Assembly (NCBI GenBank): GCA_020247005.1
Contig: JADCJN010000133.1
Coordinates: 1 to 59,180, forward strand
DNA: 59,180 bases
Direction of reading: 5' to 3'
From: Silvanigrellales bacterium
Lineage (GTDB): Bacteria; Bdellovibrionota_B; Oligoflexia; Silvanigrellales; Silvanigrellaceae
Shown here: one piece after another, positions 1 to 9,147 of the stretch
How the letters are laid out: the number at the start of each line of letters is the position of its first letter
How positions within the stretch are numbered: position 1 is the stretch's first letter
Position numbers and translations under genes: made by a program
The notes under the pieces: model-generated
What the model saw: only the letters and a program-made list of their open reading frames with translations
The model's database searches: none
Told to the model about the DNA's origin: nothing

Positions 1-1397
1 ACCTTGGCTTTTGACCAACGCAGCTTGAGGTGATTTGAAGCCTCCCTCTGCAAAGCGGCTCCGAGGGGCCTACCCTCATCTTTTGCACAGCAGGCGAAAG
101 GTTTAGCTCATGAGAACCTCCTTGCGCTTTCGTGGCGCACTATCGTCGGCATATCTGGTCAGAGAGCAACGACTCTCGAATTCTCGACAATTCGTTACCC
201 TGAACCATTCGTCGACAACGTGATGGAGGAAGACATTGCATAGCAGCGGCGAGAGAATCGAGCCCTGCGGCACGCCGCAGGTATTCCTTCTTACTTCGCC
301 ATCGCTCCCAATGACCTCTGCTCTGATGAGTTTCAGAAGCAGGTGGAGAAAACGCGCGTCCGAAATCTTCCGGCGTAGCATCTCTTCCAAGTGGTCATGC
401 GGAATCGTGTCGAATGCCTTGCGCAGGTCAACGTCAATCACGGCGCCATTATTCGGGGACTTCAAATGCCCGTCCAAGGCCACGAGTGCTTTGTGAGGGT
501 TGCTTCCAGGGCGAAAACCAAATGACTCGGGAAGGAACAGGGGCTCGTAGATGCGCTCCAGGATGCGTTTGCACGCCTCCTGGACGATCTTGTCCTCTAC
601 GCACGCAATCGCCAGCGGGCGCGTGGTGCCATCCAATTTCGGGATGTCCACGGTCCGTGACGGCTTTGGAATGTAGGTTCCCGTTCGTATCCGCTGGAGA
701 AGGTCCGTGAGGTTCTTCTCCAGGTTCTTTCCGTAGGTGTCTTTTGTCACACCGTCGATGCCAACTGCCTTGCTTCCATCAAGACTTCGGTGGCACTCAC
801 GCAGCAGGTCCAGGTCGATGATGTGTCCTAAGTTGGAAAACACCAGAACTGGATTTTGCCGCGACTTCACTTCTACACGGGCGAGTTTCGTGGCCGACGT
901 TTTGTTCACTGTGCTGTGTTGAATCACGTCGTTTCCCCCGACACCGTTTGCTGATTACTGGCCCCCTTCCCTCCACGGTCGTTACCCGCTTCTTCGGTAC
1001 TACGGAACCTCGGTCATCCTACTTCCCATGAGTCCATTCTCGGGTTTCACCCCTTGCCACAGACCGAGGGCTCCTTGCCCAGCAAGCAGGACTTCCCATG
1101 TTGACTGCCAAACCTCTCCTCGCATGCCAGGCTCTCAGACCCCGCCGGGGACTTCCGACACACGTCTAAGTCGGATGTCTGTTGGCTTCCGCGAGATTCA
1201 CCGCGTCGCCCTCCGGAATTCTGGGAATGTCGGGGCTCTATCACTTCACGCTTTCGCATTCCGGCCTACGAGGTTCGCTCCATACGCTTGACGGCCTCCC
1301 TTACGTCGGGCCGCCCAATGTTTGCTACGACATGGTCGTGACTCCTTTGTCGACGGGACTTTCACCCGCAAGGTTTGGCGCCCTTATCATGGCGCAC
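1..1397 (-). mobile_element. Group II intron, 5' part with truncated reverse transcriptase
   Basis: On the minus strand a group II intron appears to begin at 1397 with GTGCGCC, followed about 20 bases on by the domain I-like string GGGTGAAAGTCCCGTC. The 470 bases between this and the reverse transcriptase gene have no convincing ORF and fit ribozyme domains I to IV. Just before the boundary, on the 5' exon side, a short stem (TCGCC, 7-base loop, GGCGA) and a little further away an intrinsic-terminator-like hairpin are seen, which is reminiscent of class C introns inserting behind hairpins. I could not identify a domain V or the 3' end: the reverse transcriptase breaks off right after its YADD motif and the remaining bases to the window edge do not continue it. 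The element is probably degenerate, or joined to another element. Confidence 0.6.
103..927 (-). pseudogene. Truncated group II intron reverse transcriptase
   Basis: This encodes about 274 residues with clear reverse transcriptase blocks: a KAVGIDGVT motif near residues 53-61, RPLAIACVEDKIVQEA near 104-119, SFGFRPG near 136-142, the first catalytic Asp region with VDLRKAFD near 167-174, GVPQGSILSPLL near 219-230, and RYADD near 258-262. Intron-encoded enzymes usually run 400-600 residues with thumb/maturase (X) and often HNH domains. Here the reading frame stops 12 residues after YADD in a Lys/Arg-rich tail (SAPRKRKEVLMS) unlike any palm domain. The thumb, maturase and endonuclease parts are missing, so the protein is very unlikely to be active. 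It lies inside the intron RNA beginning at 1397. Confidence 0.8.
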
Positions 1398-1506
1398 GGA
1401 TCTTTCGCCAATATGAGGCGACGTTGGTATCCATTGAATCAACCCCGCCGAGTGTTACTTCTTCGCAGCTGCAACATACGCGTTGGGCCCATATCCGTCC
1501 CCGATT

Positions 1507-1549
1507 CCAATAAAAAAGATTGGCCGCTCTCAAGAGTTTGGTGAGAGCG
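1507..1549 (-). terminator. Putative intrinsic terminator after the BamA-like gene
   Basis: On the minus strand an 8-bp stem CGCTCTCA/TGAGAGCG (1525-1549) is followed seven bases later by a run of six T. The T-run is itself flanked by a CCAAT/ATTGG pair (1507-1523). It lies about 58 bases past the stop of the BamA-like gene that reads toward it. The T-run is further from the stem than in a classic terminator, so strength is uncertain. Confidence 0.5.
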
Positions 1550-1606
1550 AGGCGGCGGGGGGGGCGACAACGACCCTATCGCCGAATTCTTGAATCGGCC
1601 CGACAA

Positions 1607-3076
1607 TTAGAAAAACTGCTGCATTCCAAACACGATGCCTCGCCCTTTCGAGCGCGTCAGCGCGAAAGCATAGTCAAGACGAACATTGAATCGGGCGACA
1701 GGCGGAACGATAAATCGAAGCCCCGCACCCGCAGAGCGAGGAGTCGAAGAGTGAACAAAGCGAAAGCGCGACCACTCCTGAGCTGCGTCTCCCGTGTCGA
1801 AAAACACAACATGTTGGAGCACCACAAGCCGGGTGCGCAGCGATGGCACGCGATACTCCGCGTTGAGGTACCATATTTTTCGACCCACAAATTCGCCGTC
1901 TCGGTATCCTCGAACGTGTTCAAGCCCCCCGAGGAAAAAACGATCGGGAAGCTCGAGAGCGTCGGTTGTGCCAGCCCCCACGCGCGCGCCGAGGTTTTGT
2001 TGAAAAGGGAGGAGCCCAAAGGCCAGACCCTGAATCGAAACACGGTGATAATCGCGCTGCGATCGCAGCAAGGGCTTTGCAAGGTCCAACCGGACGTCGG
2101 CCTGAAATCCACTCACAAGGTAGTCGTCCAAATTAAGACCACCGAACGTGGCTCGCCCCTGGACAAGCACTGTGCGCGCGGACGTGGGGAGCTCAAACGC
2201 ATTGCGCTGGTTCGCGCGGGACTCTTCCAACGTCAGTGTGTTGGTGCCAAAGGCGTCCTGCACCACTTCACCGCCAACGCCCAATGTCACCCATGAAAAA
2301 ATTTCACGATCGACAGCCGCCGCCACACGGCGCTTGCGGTGCACGTAGGCCCCCACGGTTTCGGAGTCCGCGCCTTGGTAAACAACGCGGGTTCGGCCCT
2401 GGGTCCCGGCGTCAAGAGAGAGCTTCTGCCTTGCCCCAAGCAGACGCGGGTCGCGAAACCAGAGCACGCCGCCATGGATGCCGTTAAAGTTCTCGTACTG
2501 CGCACCAGCTTCCAAGTAACGCCCCAAAAGGTTGAGGTCGTAAGCACCAATGACGAAAAACGCGGATCCTCCCCCCCCTCCGAATCGGGCCACGGGAATG
2601 ACAGTCCATTTTTCTTCTACAGTCACCACAATCACCGCCGATCCGTCGGGGGCGGGTTCAACCCGAGCGCGGGCATCGCGGAAGATGCGGAGATTCTTGA
2701 GCCTCTGCAGGGAACGGGCGATGTCACGTTCAACAACCGTTTGGCCGGGTGCAAACAGCAGCTCTCGTTCCACAACGCTGAGGTCCGTGCGCCCCAGCCC
2801 TTCCACACGCACGGCCGCGATGGTTCGGCCGGCAAAGGCCGACAGCGGGGGAGACAAAAGCAAACCCTCTCCCAGAAACCCCGGCCCAACTTCGGGCCCA
2901 AGGTCGGGCCTCATTTCGGGCTGTTTTACATCGGGAATTTGAGACAGCGGAGCCCTGTATGAGGGCGGGTTCGCCTGGGGCAGCGACTGGGCTTTGGCGC
3001 GCGCAGAATAGAATGTAAACGCCAACAGGCAACGGAGGAGCCCGTGAACAACCAACAGGAGCCGAGGGGCAATCAT
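1607..3076 (-). CDS. BamA/TamA (Omp85) family outer membrane protein
   Basis: The 489-residue protein has a signal-peptide-like start ending near YSARAKA (residues 23-29), a proline-rich linker, one POTRA-like domain at about 83-160 (TIAAVRVEGL, LLFAPGQTV, LRIFRDARARVEP, VVTVEEKW) and a C-terminal barrel from about 165. The region near 385-400 (DRFFLGGLEHVRGYRDGEF) matches the conserved L6-loop neighbourhood (VRGY) of Omp85 barrels, and the chain ends in Phe-Phe as expected for Bam-recognised barrels. One POTRA is fewer than the five of BamA or three of TamA, so it is more likely an accessory Omp85 protein than the essential BamA. It is transcribed away from the neighbouring cupin gene and followed by a terminator-like hairpin. 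Confidence 0.8.
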   Translation of the reverse strand: MIAPRLLLVVHGLLRCLLAFTFYSARAKAQSLPQANPPSYRAPLSQIPDVKQPEMRPDLGPEVGPGFLGEGLLLSPPLSAFAGRTIAAVRVEGLGRTDLSVVERELLFAPGQTVVERDIARSLQRLKNLRIFRDARARVEPAPDGSAVIVVTVEEKWTVIPVARFGGGGGSAFFVIGAYDLNLLGRYLEAGAQYENFNGIHGGVLWFRDPRLLGARQKLSLDAGTQGRTRVVYQGADSETVGAYVHRKRRVAAAVDREIFSWVTLGVGGEVVQDAFGTNTLTLEESRANQRNAFELPTSARTVLVQGRATFGGLNLDDYLVSGFQADVRLDLAKPLLRSQRDYHRVSIQGLAFGLLPFQQNLGARVGAGTTDALELPDRFFLGGLEHVRGYRDGEFVGRKIWYLNAEYRVPSLRTRLVVLQHVVFFDTGDAAQEWSRFRFVHSSTPRSAGAGLRFIVPPVARFNVRLDYAFALTRSKGRGIVFGMQQFF

Positions 3077-3180
3077 ATTGCGTTCCTTGTGGTACCTTGT
3101 TCGATATCCGTGAGGGCCGTGATGCCCGCATCACGAGGAATTGTAACTTCGAGCGCCCGCTCGAGCAGTTGAGGTGCACG

Positions 3181-3675
3181 GTGGCGAAACTCTTGTCTCC
3201 CAAACTCTTTGCGGAGGTCTGTCGCGAAGCCCAGGCCTCGCCCCGAAAGCGGCGAAATCACAATTTCCATCGGCATGAAGAGGCTGTGCAACGCCTCCTC
3301 AATGCTCTTCAACCTGGCACCTACATTCCGCCTCATAAACACGAAGGCTCCGACAAATTTGAAATGTTCGTAGTGCTCCAAGGCGAGGTCGGTTGCTTCT
3401 TGTTCGACGAAACCGGTGGCATTACAAAGAGCGCCCGACTCGGCACCAACGGCGAAGCCATGGGCATCGAAATTCCCGGGGAAACCTACCACACGCTTGT
3501 GTGCCTTGCCCCCGACACCGTGATACTCGAGATTAAAGAAGGCCCCTATACGCCGCAAACCGCAAAAGTCGCTTTGCCAGGCTTTCCCGACGAACTCGAT
3601 GTGCTTCAAGGGGGCGAGGCGGCCAAAAAAGCGCATGAGCACCTTCTTTTCTGGGAGGAACTTGCGCGCCGATAA
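3181..3675 (+). CDS. WbuC-like cupin fold protein
   Basis: A small beta-barrel (cupin) protein. I place the start at the GTG at 3181, preceded by GAGG, because WbuC relatives begin shortly before the conserved ASPRKRRNHNFH block. A longer frame opens with TTG at 3097, but its extra residues show no family likeness. Visible features are PPHKHEGSDKFEMFVVLQG, which supplies cupin motif 1 with a His pair and Glu, and a second motif around IPGETYHTLVCL. Family members sit in O-antigen or sugar nucleotide clusters, and their exact reaction is not established. Here the gene stands alone, divergent from the Omp85-like gene, so no pathway can be assigned from context. Confidence 0.7.
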   Translation: MAKLLSPKLFAEVCREAQASPRKRRNHNFHRHEEAVQRLLNALQPGTYIPPHKHEGSDKFEMFVVLQGEVGCFLFDETGGITKSARLGTNGEAMGIEIPGETYHTLVCLAPDTVILEIKEGPYTPQTAKVALPGFPDELDVLQGGEAAKKAHEHLLFWEELARR

Positions 3676-3697
3676 TTCGGTGCACAAGCTCCCCTTG

Positions 3698-3710
3698 GCT
3701 CTTCAAGAGC
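3698..3710. terminator. Small palindrome between convergent genes
   Basis: A perfect inverted repeat GCTCTT-C-AAGAGC lies in the 43-base gap between the converging cupin and phosphoesterase genes. It could serve as a bidirectional pause or termination hairpin, but there is no T-run on either side. Confidence 0.3.
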
Positions 3711-3718
3711 ATGCGGCC

Positions 3719-4711
3719 TCAATTGTCTGTCAGCCGCGCAAAGGCAGCCGCAAGGCGATGTTCATAACCCGTGTGAGCAAGGTAGGCGCGCAAGCGTGCG
3801 GCCAGCTCGGTTTGTCTCCAACCCAGCGCCTTCGCCTTGCAGAAAAAAGGGTAGACGACGTCTTCATTAAAGTAACACTGACAGAGAATCGCCCGCGCGA
3901 AAGGGTCGCACGCCTCCAAGCATCCCGAAGACTCGAAAGCGCGAAGCAAGGCCTTCCCGTCGTGCGGCACTTGGTGGAACTCCACACGCACGTCAAGGCC
4001 ACTTTCCAACGGTCTGATTTCCGCTGTCACGAACGTCGCCACGGGGTCATCCACAGAAGACTGCACGAGGCCTTTGGGGCTTGGTTCACGCTCCACGAAA
4101 GGGTAACCAACACTCCCGCTGTTCACCCAAAGTTCTCGCGCATGCAAGGCAGCCGAGTGGTTCGGATTCCAATGCAGGCCTGCGTAGTGATTGTGACCAG
4201 CGAAACAAAGCGCCCCCACGCGCCCTTCAAAGGCAGCAGGCAAGGGAGCGAGAGCTTGATGCCCTTGTTCCAAAAAGAAATCAGGATTTCGACTATTCGA
4301 CTCGGGTGAGGCATGAAAGAAACGCACCCGGCCTTCGTGCTCCGCATGGCCAAACACACACCGCGTCCGAAATGCCTCCACAGCATCCCGCCCAATATGG
4401 TGAAAACTCCATGGAATGAGCTTCCAGAGCGGATCGCTGTAGCGCGCATTCAAAGGGTTCTTCGCGTAGTCGAAAACATACCCTTCGTGGTTTCCCAACA
4501 GAAAAACACTTCCCACTGCGTTGACTCGCGCAAGCGTGCCCGCTGGGTCAGGACCGGAATCGAGAACGTCTCCGAGAATATAAAGAGGCATGCGGGAAGA
4601 CAGCCCCGCTGCGTGCGAAAGAGCATCGATACGAGCCAGGCAGGCGTCGAGCGCTCCAAGGTTCGCATGGATGTCGGAAAGCACCGCGAAGTGCGACACA
4701 CGTCCCTGCAT
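3719..4711 (-). CDS. Metallophosphoesterase (calcineurin-like)
   Basis: The 330-residue protein carries the binuclear metallophosphoesterase signature in order: SDIHAN near residue 11 (D-x-H), LGDVLDSGPDP near 43 (GDxxD), LLGNHE near 67 (GNHD/E) and GHNHYAG near 160 (GHxH). The likely start is the ATG at 4711, which overlaps the stop of the upstream fusion gene as TGATG, so translation is probably coupled. A longer open frame upstream lies antisense-like inside that gene and lacks family residues. The closest general type is the YfcE/diadenosine-polyphosphatase-like group, but the substrate cannot be told. It is the last gene of the nadC operon. Confidence 0.82.
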   Translation of the reverse strand: MQGRVSHFAVLSDIHANLGALDACLARIDALSHAAGLSSRMPLYILGDVLDSGPDPAGTLARVNAVGSVFLLGNHEGYVFDYAKNPLNARYSDPLWKLIPWSFHHIGRDAVEAFRTRCVFGHAEHEGRVRFFHASPESNSRNPDFFLEQGHQALAPLPAAFEGRVGALCFAGHNHYAGLHWNPNHSAALHARELWVNSGSVGYPFVEREPSPKGLVQSSVDDPVATFVTAEIRPLESGLDVRVEFHQVPHDGKALLRAFESSGCLEACDPFARAILCQCYFNEDVVYPFFCKAKALGWRQTELAARLRAYLAHTGYEHRLAAAFARLTDN

Positions 4712-7700
4712 CACGAATACGTGTGGGAGTTCGCGAACGTCGCGTGCCCGTATTTCGCGAAAAGAGCAAGAAGCCACTCTTTTTGAGCACCCTGCTCCAC
4801 GGGAATACCTGCCACTTGCATGAGCGACACCAAAGGGGCGTAGTGCATCATGTCTTCGGTGAAGGGCGCGACCACGGGACGCCCCCAAATGCCGCCCTCT
4901 GGCTCGGCAACGCTCTCATCGCCGGTTCCCAATGCCTCAATGCCACAATTGTGAAGTAGGTGACGAGGAAACAGAACGCGCTCGTAAACCCAGGGTGTGA
5001 GCCCTTCTTCGTAGAAGCGGAGGAAAACCTCTTCGTCAGGGTGATACATCTTGTCGCCCACTATCCACTGCCCCACAGAAAGCAAATGGATGCGGATCTG
5101 ATTCGTACGCCCTGTTTGAGGGAAGCATGCAAAAAGATCGAAACCGTCCGCCTTTGCAAGCCGCACAACATGGGTCAGCGACTCTTGCGCTTCAGGGTGA
5201 TCGATCCAGAGCTTCAAGCGGATACGACTGCCCAAGGCAGGACCAATGGGGTGCGCCACACGGAACATGTCGGGAACGGGGGCGGCACCTTCCACGGGCC
5301 GTGTCACCGCAACGTACATTTTGTGCATCTGCCCATTGCGAAAAGCCGTTGCCAACGCATGGCGCTGCCGAGAAGATTTCGCACAGACAAGCGCGCCGCT
5401 TGTTTCCCTGTCGAGGCGATGCACCGGAGCGAATTCCGCGTACCCCATTTTACGGGCCACTTCCAGGAAGGTGTTTTTGCCGTAAAGGCCCGATGCGTGC
5501 ACCACCAAATTTCCAGGCTTGCTAAACACAGCCGTGTCGCCGTCATCGAACACAAGCTCACAGCTTTCCATAATGTCGGGCTCGTACTCGGGCGGATGAA
5601 AAAGCCAGATTTGATCGAGGTTCTTCACCCTGTAAGTGTGCTTCACCTTGTTGAGCCCCGCGGCGGGCGGTGTGGACTCGATGATTTTCGGCGCACCCCG
5701 TTGAACAAGAATTTCGCCGGCCTCCACTCGCGCCTGCCAGGTTTCCCGGTTGTGGAACTTGTAACGTTCCGCAAGGTGTTTATCCAAACGCTCGCCTTCT
5801 TCCGCGATGTTTTCGACACGAACACCCAGCTTCTTGAAGTCTTCCCTCTTGGGCTCCAGTCGCATGTCTTTGGTTTTCAGCACGCGCGCGCGGAGCATGG
5901 AGCGCAGCATCGCTTCCGGCGGCGCACGCCCTTCGAGCCGGTAGGCCTCCAAAAGATCTTCGGCGCCGGTCTCTTCGTCAACAACACCCTCCGTCGCGTC
6001 TTCCAATACCAGAGGCGCAACAGGCGCATCGGAGACACACGCCTTGTCCAGAGTCCATCCCGTTCGCAGCTTTCCTGAAACCAAAAGATCGCGCACAACG
6101 TCGCGCTCAAGGGTGGGAAGTGCGCGAAGTGCGACCTTGGAACTCAAACCACCTGCGGCCAATGCTTCCGTGAGGTGTGCAAGAAAGGCCTCTCCGTTGC
6201 CACCACTCACCACAATCTCTGCAACGCCCGCACTTTGGCACAGCCACGCAAGTGTTGCCGCAATGGGCACCGACGCACCACGCTGCATAGAATGTGCCGT
6301 TGTCCAGGGTCCGTCGTCTTTTTGAGGTCGTGCCACCGGCTCGGGAGCAAGAGCCGGAAGTCGCGCCGTGCGGCTGTGCATGGCATCGAGACTCATGCTC
6401 CAGCCTGGTGAAATGAGGCTCTCGAGAATGTCTCCGTCGGGAGTCACGCATTCGAGGGTGAAGGCTGTTCCAGCTCCCACCGTGGCCACAGGAGCGCCGA
6501 GGCGCCGGGCTTCCTGGTAACAAAAAAGGAAACGAGCCGCGCGATCGGCGCCCAGCGCCGAAAGATCGTAACGCGACGCCAGCGGAGTGCCACCAAGAAG
6601 ACTCCCCGCCGTTGCTTCCACTCGTGCGGTTTTCAGCTCGGGAAAAGCAGACTTCAAGAGAGTTTCAAGCGAAGTGATCCAGGCACGAGTGCGTTTCACG
6701 TCACCCACGGTTGAGAACGCAATAGACAGGGCTTCCCGCTTGTGCGGCACGAGCGACAATACCGCCGCACGCAAGGCGTCAGGGGGTCGCCTTGTGAACG
6801 CAACGTCGTCGAACTCTTCCCACGCGGCGTCGCCCGTCGCCAGGCGTTCCGCGCCATCAGCCGTTTCCCAGTGAACCCGGGTATTGCCGAAATCAAGAAT
6901 GACCGACGGGCGCGCTTTTCCTTGCACGGGAACAGGTTCGTCGGAGACACGACGCCCAGCCAATGTTCCCTCGTCTTTGCCGTCCTTGGCTTCTTTTCCG
7001 CCCTTGCTTGTGCGCCCTCCTTTGCTCTCGGCAGGGCGCACCGCGTTCACACCGCCTGTGAGCGACCCGAGGCCTTCGAACAGCGCAACGTCGCCCGCAA
7101 GAATGGGGTCATGCCGACCCTCCAGCAAAAGACCACCGTTTTCAGCAAGGCCCGCGAATCCCCCAATGACGCTGCCCTTGTTCACCGAAAGAACCGTTCC
7201 CAAAGGAACGCTTCTCTCCACCGCAAGACCCCGCAATTGGCCGCTGGTGCGCCTCACGCACACATACTCGTGCATTTCCTTGGTCAAGTTTTGCGCGAAG
7301 CGAGCCAACACAATTTGGCGCGAAGAGGCATCGGCCAGGAATCGGTTCACACGGGAACGCTCGCTTTTCTTTCCGAGGCTCGAAGCGAACAACCCTGCAA
7401 CGAAGGACGCGGCTCCGTCGAGGTCGGGAGCCCGGAAGAAATTCAGGCCAACGCCCACAAGGAACGTGGAAAAGCGTCCGCCCTGCACCGACGTCTCGCA
7501 AAGGACACCCGCAAGCTTTCGGTACCGAGGTTCGCCTCCTGGACCAGACCCCACTCGCATCACAACATCGTTGGGCCATTTGAGCCGCATAGAGTCTTCC
7601 GCAGAGACGTCGTGTGAAGGCAAGTCGGAAAAGCTCGAAAGCAAAAAGCCGGCCGTGGAACGCAGCGCATCGACAATGGCGCACCCCACCGCAATGGGCA

Positions 7701-8079
7701 GCCAGGCTGGCGGCACCAAGACACTCTCTGCAGGAAACGCGAAGGTGAGAGGCGCAAAATCGTCGAAGTCGAGAAGCGCCGATTCCAGGTCGGCATGCCA
7801 CTTCGGGAGAACGAGCGCATCGCTCTGATTCATTGGAGCGGCGTCCCCGAGCTCGGCTCCCGCCTGCTGCCACGACGACCCGCCACGCCCACGGCCCGCC
7901 GTTTGGGAGCGCGCGAGAATGGCAAACGGCACAGATGGCCCTGAGCCGGATTCGGCTGGGCCGCATTCGGCTGGGCCGCATTCGGCCACCTGACGCGCCA
8001 CGTCTTGCGTTGAGGTGCAGGTGTCCACCACGCCGACCTGGCCTGCGGTTTCGGGAAAGACCGTTGCTTGCTTGTTCAC
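4711..8079 (-). CDS. BirA-CoaX-RluA three-enzyme fusion protein
   Basis: One uninterrupted 1122-residue chain with three enzyme regions. Residues 1-335 are a biotin-protein ligase lacking the DNA-binding N-domain: STQ at 23, QTAGRGRGGSSW at 59-70, KWPNDV at 167, AGVLCE at 190. Residues about 392-670 are a type III pantothenate kinase: DFGNTR at 396, GADR at 510, GAGTAF at 535, SGGNGE at 625. Residues about 760-1050 are an RluA-type pseudouridine synthase: S4-like segment GERLDKHLAERYK at 762, HRLDRETSG at 887 with catalytic Asp890, and RTNQIR at 991. BirA-CoaX fusions are known, for example in Neisseria; the added RluA domain is unusual. A Gly/Lys-rich linker (about 345-375) separates the first two parts. 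The CoaX position usually holding Asp before GTA is Gly-Ala here. Its ATG overlaps the nadC stop (ATGA). Confidence 0.88.
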   Translation of the reverse strand: MNKQATVFPETAGQVGVVDTCTSTQDVARQVAECGPAECGPAESGSGPSVPFAILARSQTAGRGRGGSSWQQAGAELGDAAPMNQSDALVLPKWHADLESALLDFDDFAPLTFAFPAESVLVPPAWLPIAVGCAIVDALRSTAGFLLSSFSDLPSHDVSAEDSMRLKWPNDVVMRVGSGPGGEPRYRKLAGVLCETSVQGGRFSTFLVGVGLNFFRAPDLDGAASFVAGLFASSLGKKSERSRVNRFLADASSRQIVLARFAQNLTKEMHEYVCVRRTSGQLRGLAVERSVPLGTVLSVNKGSVIGGFAGLAENGGLLLEGRHDPILAGDVALFEGLGSLTGGVNAVRPAESKGGRTSKGGKEAKDGKDEGTLAGRRVSDEPVPVQGKARPSVILDFGNTRVHWETADGAERLATGDAAWEEFDDVAFTRRPPDALRAAVLSLVPHKREALSIAFSTVGDVKRTRAWITSLETLLKSAFPELKTARVEATAGSLLGGTPLASRYDLSALGADRAARFLFCYQEARRLGAPVATVGAGTAFTLECVTPDGDILESLISPGWSMSLDAMHSRTARLPALAPEPVARPQKDDGPWTTAHSMQRGASVPIAATLAWLCQSAGVAEIVVSGGNGEAFLAHLTEALAAGGLSSKVALRALPTLERDVVRDLLVSGKLRTGWTLDKACVSDAPVAPLVLEDATEGVVDEETGAEDLLEAYRLEGRAPPEAMLRSMLRARVLKTKDMRLEPKREDFKKLGVRVENIAEEGERLDKHLAERYKFHNRETWQARVEAGEILVQRGAPKIIESTPPAAGLNKVKHTYRVKNLDQIWLFHPPEYEPDIMESCELVFDDGDTAVFSKPGNLVVHASGLYGKNTFLEVARKMGYAEFAPVHRLDRETSGALVCAKSSRQRHALATAFRNGQMHKMYVAVTRPVEGAAPVPDMFRVAHPIGPALGSRIRLKLWIDHPEAQESLTHVVRLAKADGFDLFACFPQTGRTNQIRIHLLSVGQWIVGDKMYHPDEEVFLRFYEEGLTPWVYERVLFPRHLLHNCGIEALGTGDESVAEPEGGIWGRPVVAPFTEDMMHYAPLVSLMQVAGIPVEQGAQKEWLLALFAKYGHATFANSHTYS
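7951..7986. repeat. 15-bp tandem repeat inside the BirA domain
   Basis: The unit ttcggctgggccgca is repeated head to tail about 2.4 times. On the minus strand it encodes the AECGP repeat at residues 32-46 of the fusion protein, a likely surface-loop insertion between the STQ and GRGRGG motifs of the ligase. The period is a multiple of three, so copy-number changes would stay in frame. Confidence 0.75.
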
Positions 8080-9134
8080 GAAGGAGACCTCGAAGAGGAA
8101 GAAGAAACGGAACCGGAGTTGGCGTTCTCGGTATCCACATAAAGTTGAAGGCTCATGTCAACCCACGGGGCCTTGTGCACGAGCGCGCCCATGCTGACGT
8201 AGTCGACGCCGCTGCTGACGATGTCGGCCGGCGCGCGGGTGTCGAGATTGCCACTCATTTCCAGACGCACATCCGTGCGATGCGCCAAACGCTCCTCCGT
8301 GCGATGGGCATTGCGCAGAGCGACGGCCTGGGCGACCTCCGCCGGTTTGAAGTTGTCGAGCATAATGACGTCGGCACCTTCTTCCAGCGCCACCTCGAAT
8401 TCCTCAAGGGAAGACACTTCGATTTCAATTTTCGTCAGAATGGGCGCACGGGCTTTCAACGCACGCAGCGCAACGCGAATATCACCGACCGTGCGCAAAT
8501 GATTTTCCTTCAGCATGGCCCCGCCATCAAGGCCATGGCGGTGATTGCGCGCTCCGCCCAAGCGCGTGGCGTATTTTTCAAACACCCGGAGCCCCGGTGT
8601 CGTCTTGCGGGTTTCAAGGAGAGTGGGTGCATCGCAACCCACATGGGAAGCCGCCTTCTGGAGCTCTTCAACGTAACGGGCCGTCAAGGTTGACACACCC
8701 GAAAGGCGGCTCGCGACATTCAATGCAACCCGTTCGGCCAAAAGAAGAGCTCCCGCGCTCGCACACGCAGCCAACACAACGTCGCCCTTTGCGACGCGGA
8801 CGCCATCGTCGAGGTCGGAAAAAAGACGAACGTCACCATCCGAGGTGAGCCGGAACGTTTCGAGCATGAGGGGCAAACCCGAAAGCACAAACTCTTGCTT
8901 CGCAACAATGACCGCAGTCGCAACCCGTTCCGAAGCCCCAGACGCGCCTGGCCACAAAGAAACACAGCCACCCCCGTGATCTTCTTCCAGCCAGGCCTGC
9001 AGCCGGCCTCGCACCCACTGGGGCGTCATGCCGAGGCTCGACGTGCACCAAGAGGCGAAGCCCCCTGGTGCAAGCTCCCTGCGGGGAAGGGCATAGGGGT
9101 TCGCGACAGCAACCGAAGAAGAGGGAGGGGGCAT
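8076..9134 (-). CDS. nadC: Nicotinate-nucleotide pyrophosphorylase (carboxylating)
   Basis: Quinolinate phosphoribosyltransferase of de novo NAD synthesis, converting quinolinate and PRPP to nicotinate mononucleotide and CO2. The 352-residue protein shows the family blocks ALNVASRLSGVSTLTARYV, ETRKTTPGLRVFEKYA, GGARNHRHGLDGGAMLKENH, EIEVSSLEE, IMLDNF and EMSGNL. The C-terminal residues are a serine-rich tail. The start at 9134 is supported by GGAG seven bases upstream; a longer frame begins at 9272 but adds nothing conserved. The stop overlaps the ATG of the BirA-CoaX-RluA fusion (ATGA). The operon therefore groups NAD, CoA and biotin cofactor functions. nadA and nadB are not in this window. 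Confidence 0.93.
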   Translation of the reverse strand: MPPPSSSVAVANPYALPRRELAPGGFASWCTSSLGMTPQWVRGRLQAWLEEDHGGGCVSLWPGASGASERVATAVIVAKQEFVLSGLPLMLETFRLTSDGDVRLFSDLDDGVRVAKGDVVLAACASAGALLLAERVALNVASRLSGVSTLTARYVEELQKAASHVGCDAPTLLETRKTTPGLRVFEKYATRLGGARNHRHGLDGGAMLKENHLRTVGDIRVALRALKARAPILTKIEIEVSSLEEFEVALEEGADVIMLDNFKPAEVAQAVALRNAHRTEERLAHRTDVRLEMSGNLDTRAPADIVSSGVDYVSMGALVHKAPWVDMSLQLYVDTENANSGSVSSSSSRSPS

Positions 9135-9147
9135 CGGAGTCTCCTGC

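Noticed and set aside
1520-2296. Plus-strand frame of about 258 codons over the BamA-like barrel
   Set aside because: Antisense to the conserved Omp85 barrel and lacks any family motif; its start overlaps the terminator-like hairpin.
4960-6078. Plus-strand open frame opposite the BirA-CoaX-RluA gene
   Set aside because: Antisense to conserved RluA coding sequence, no ribosome binding site or recognisable domain.
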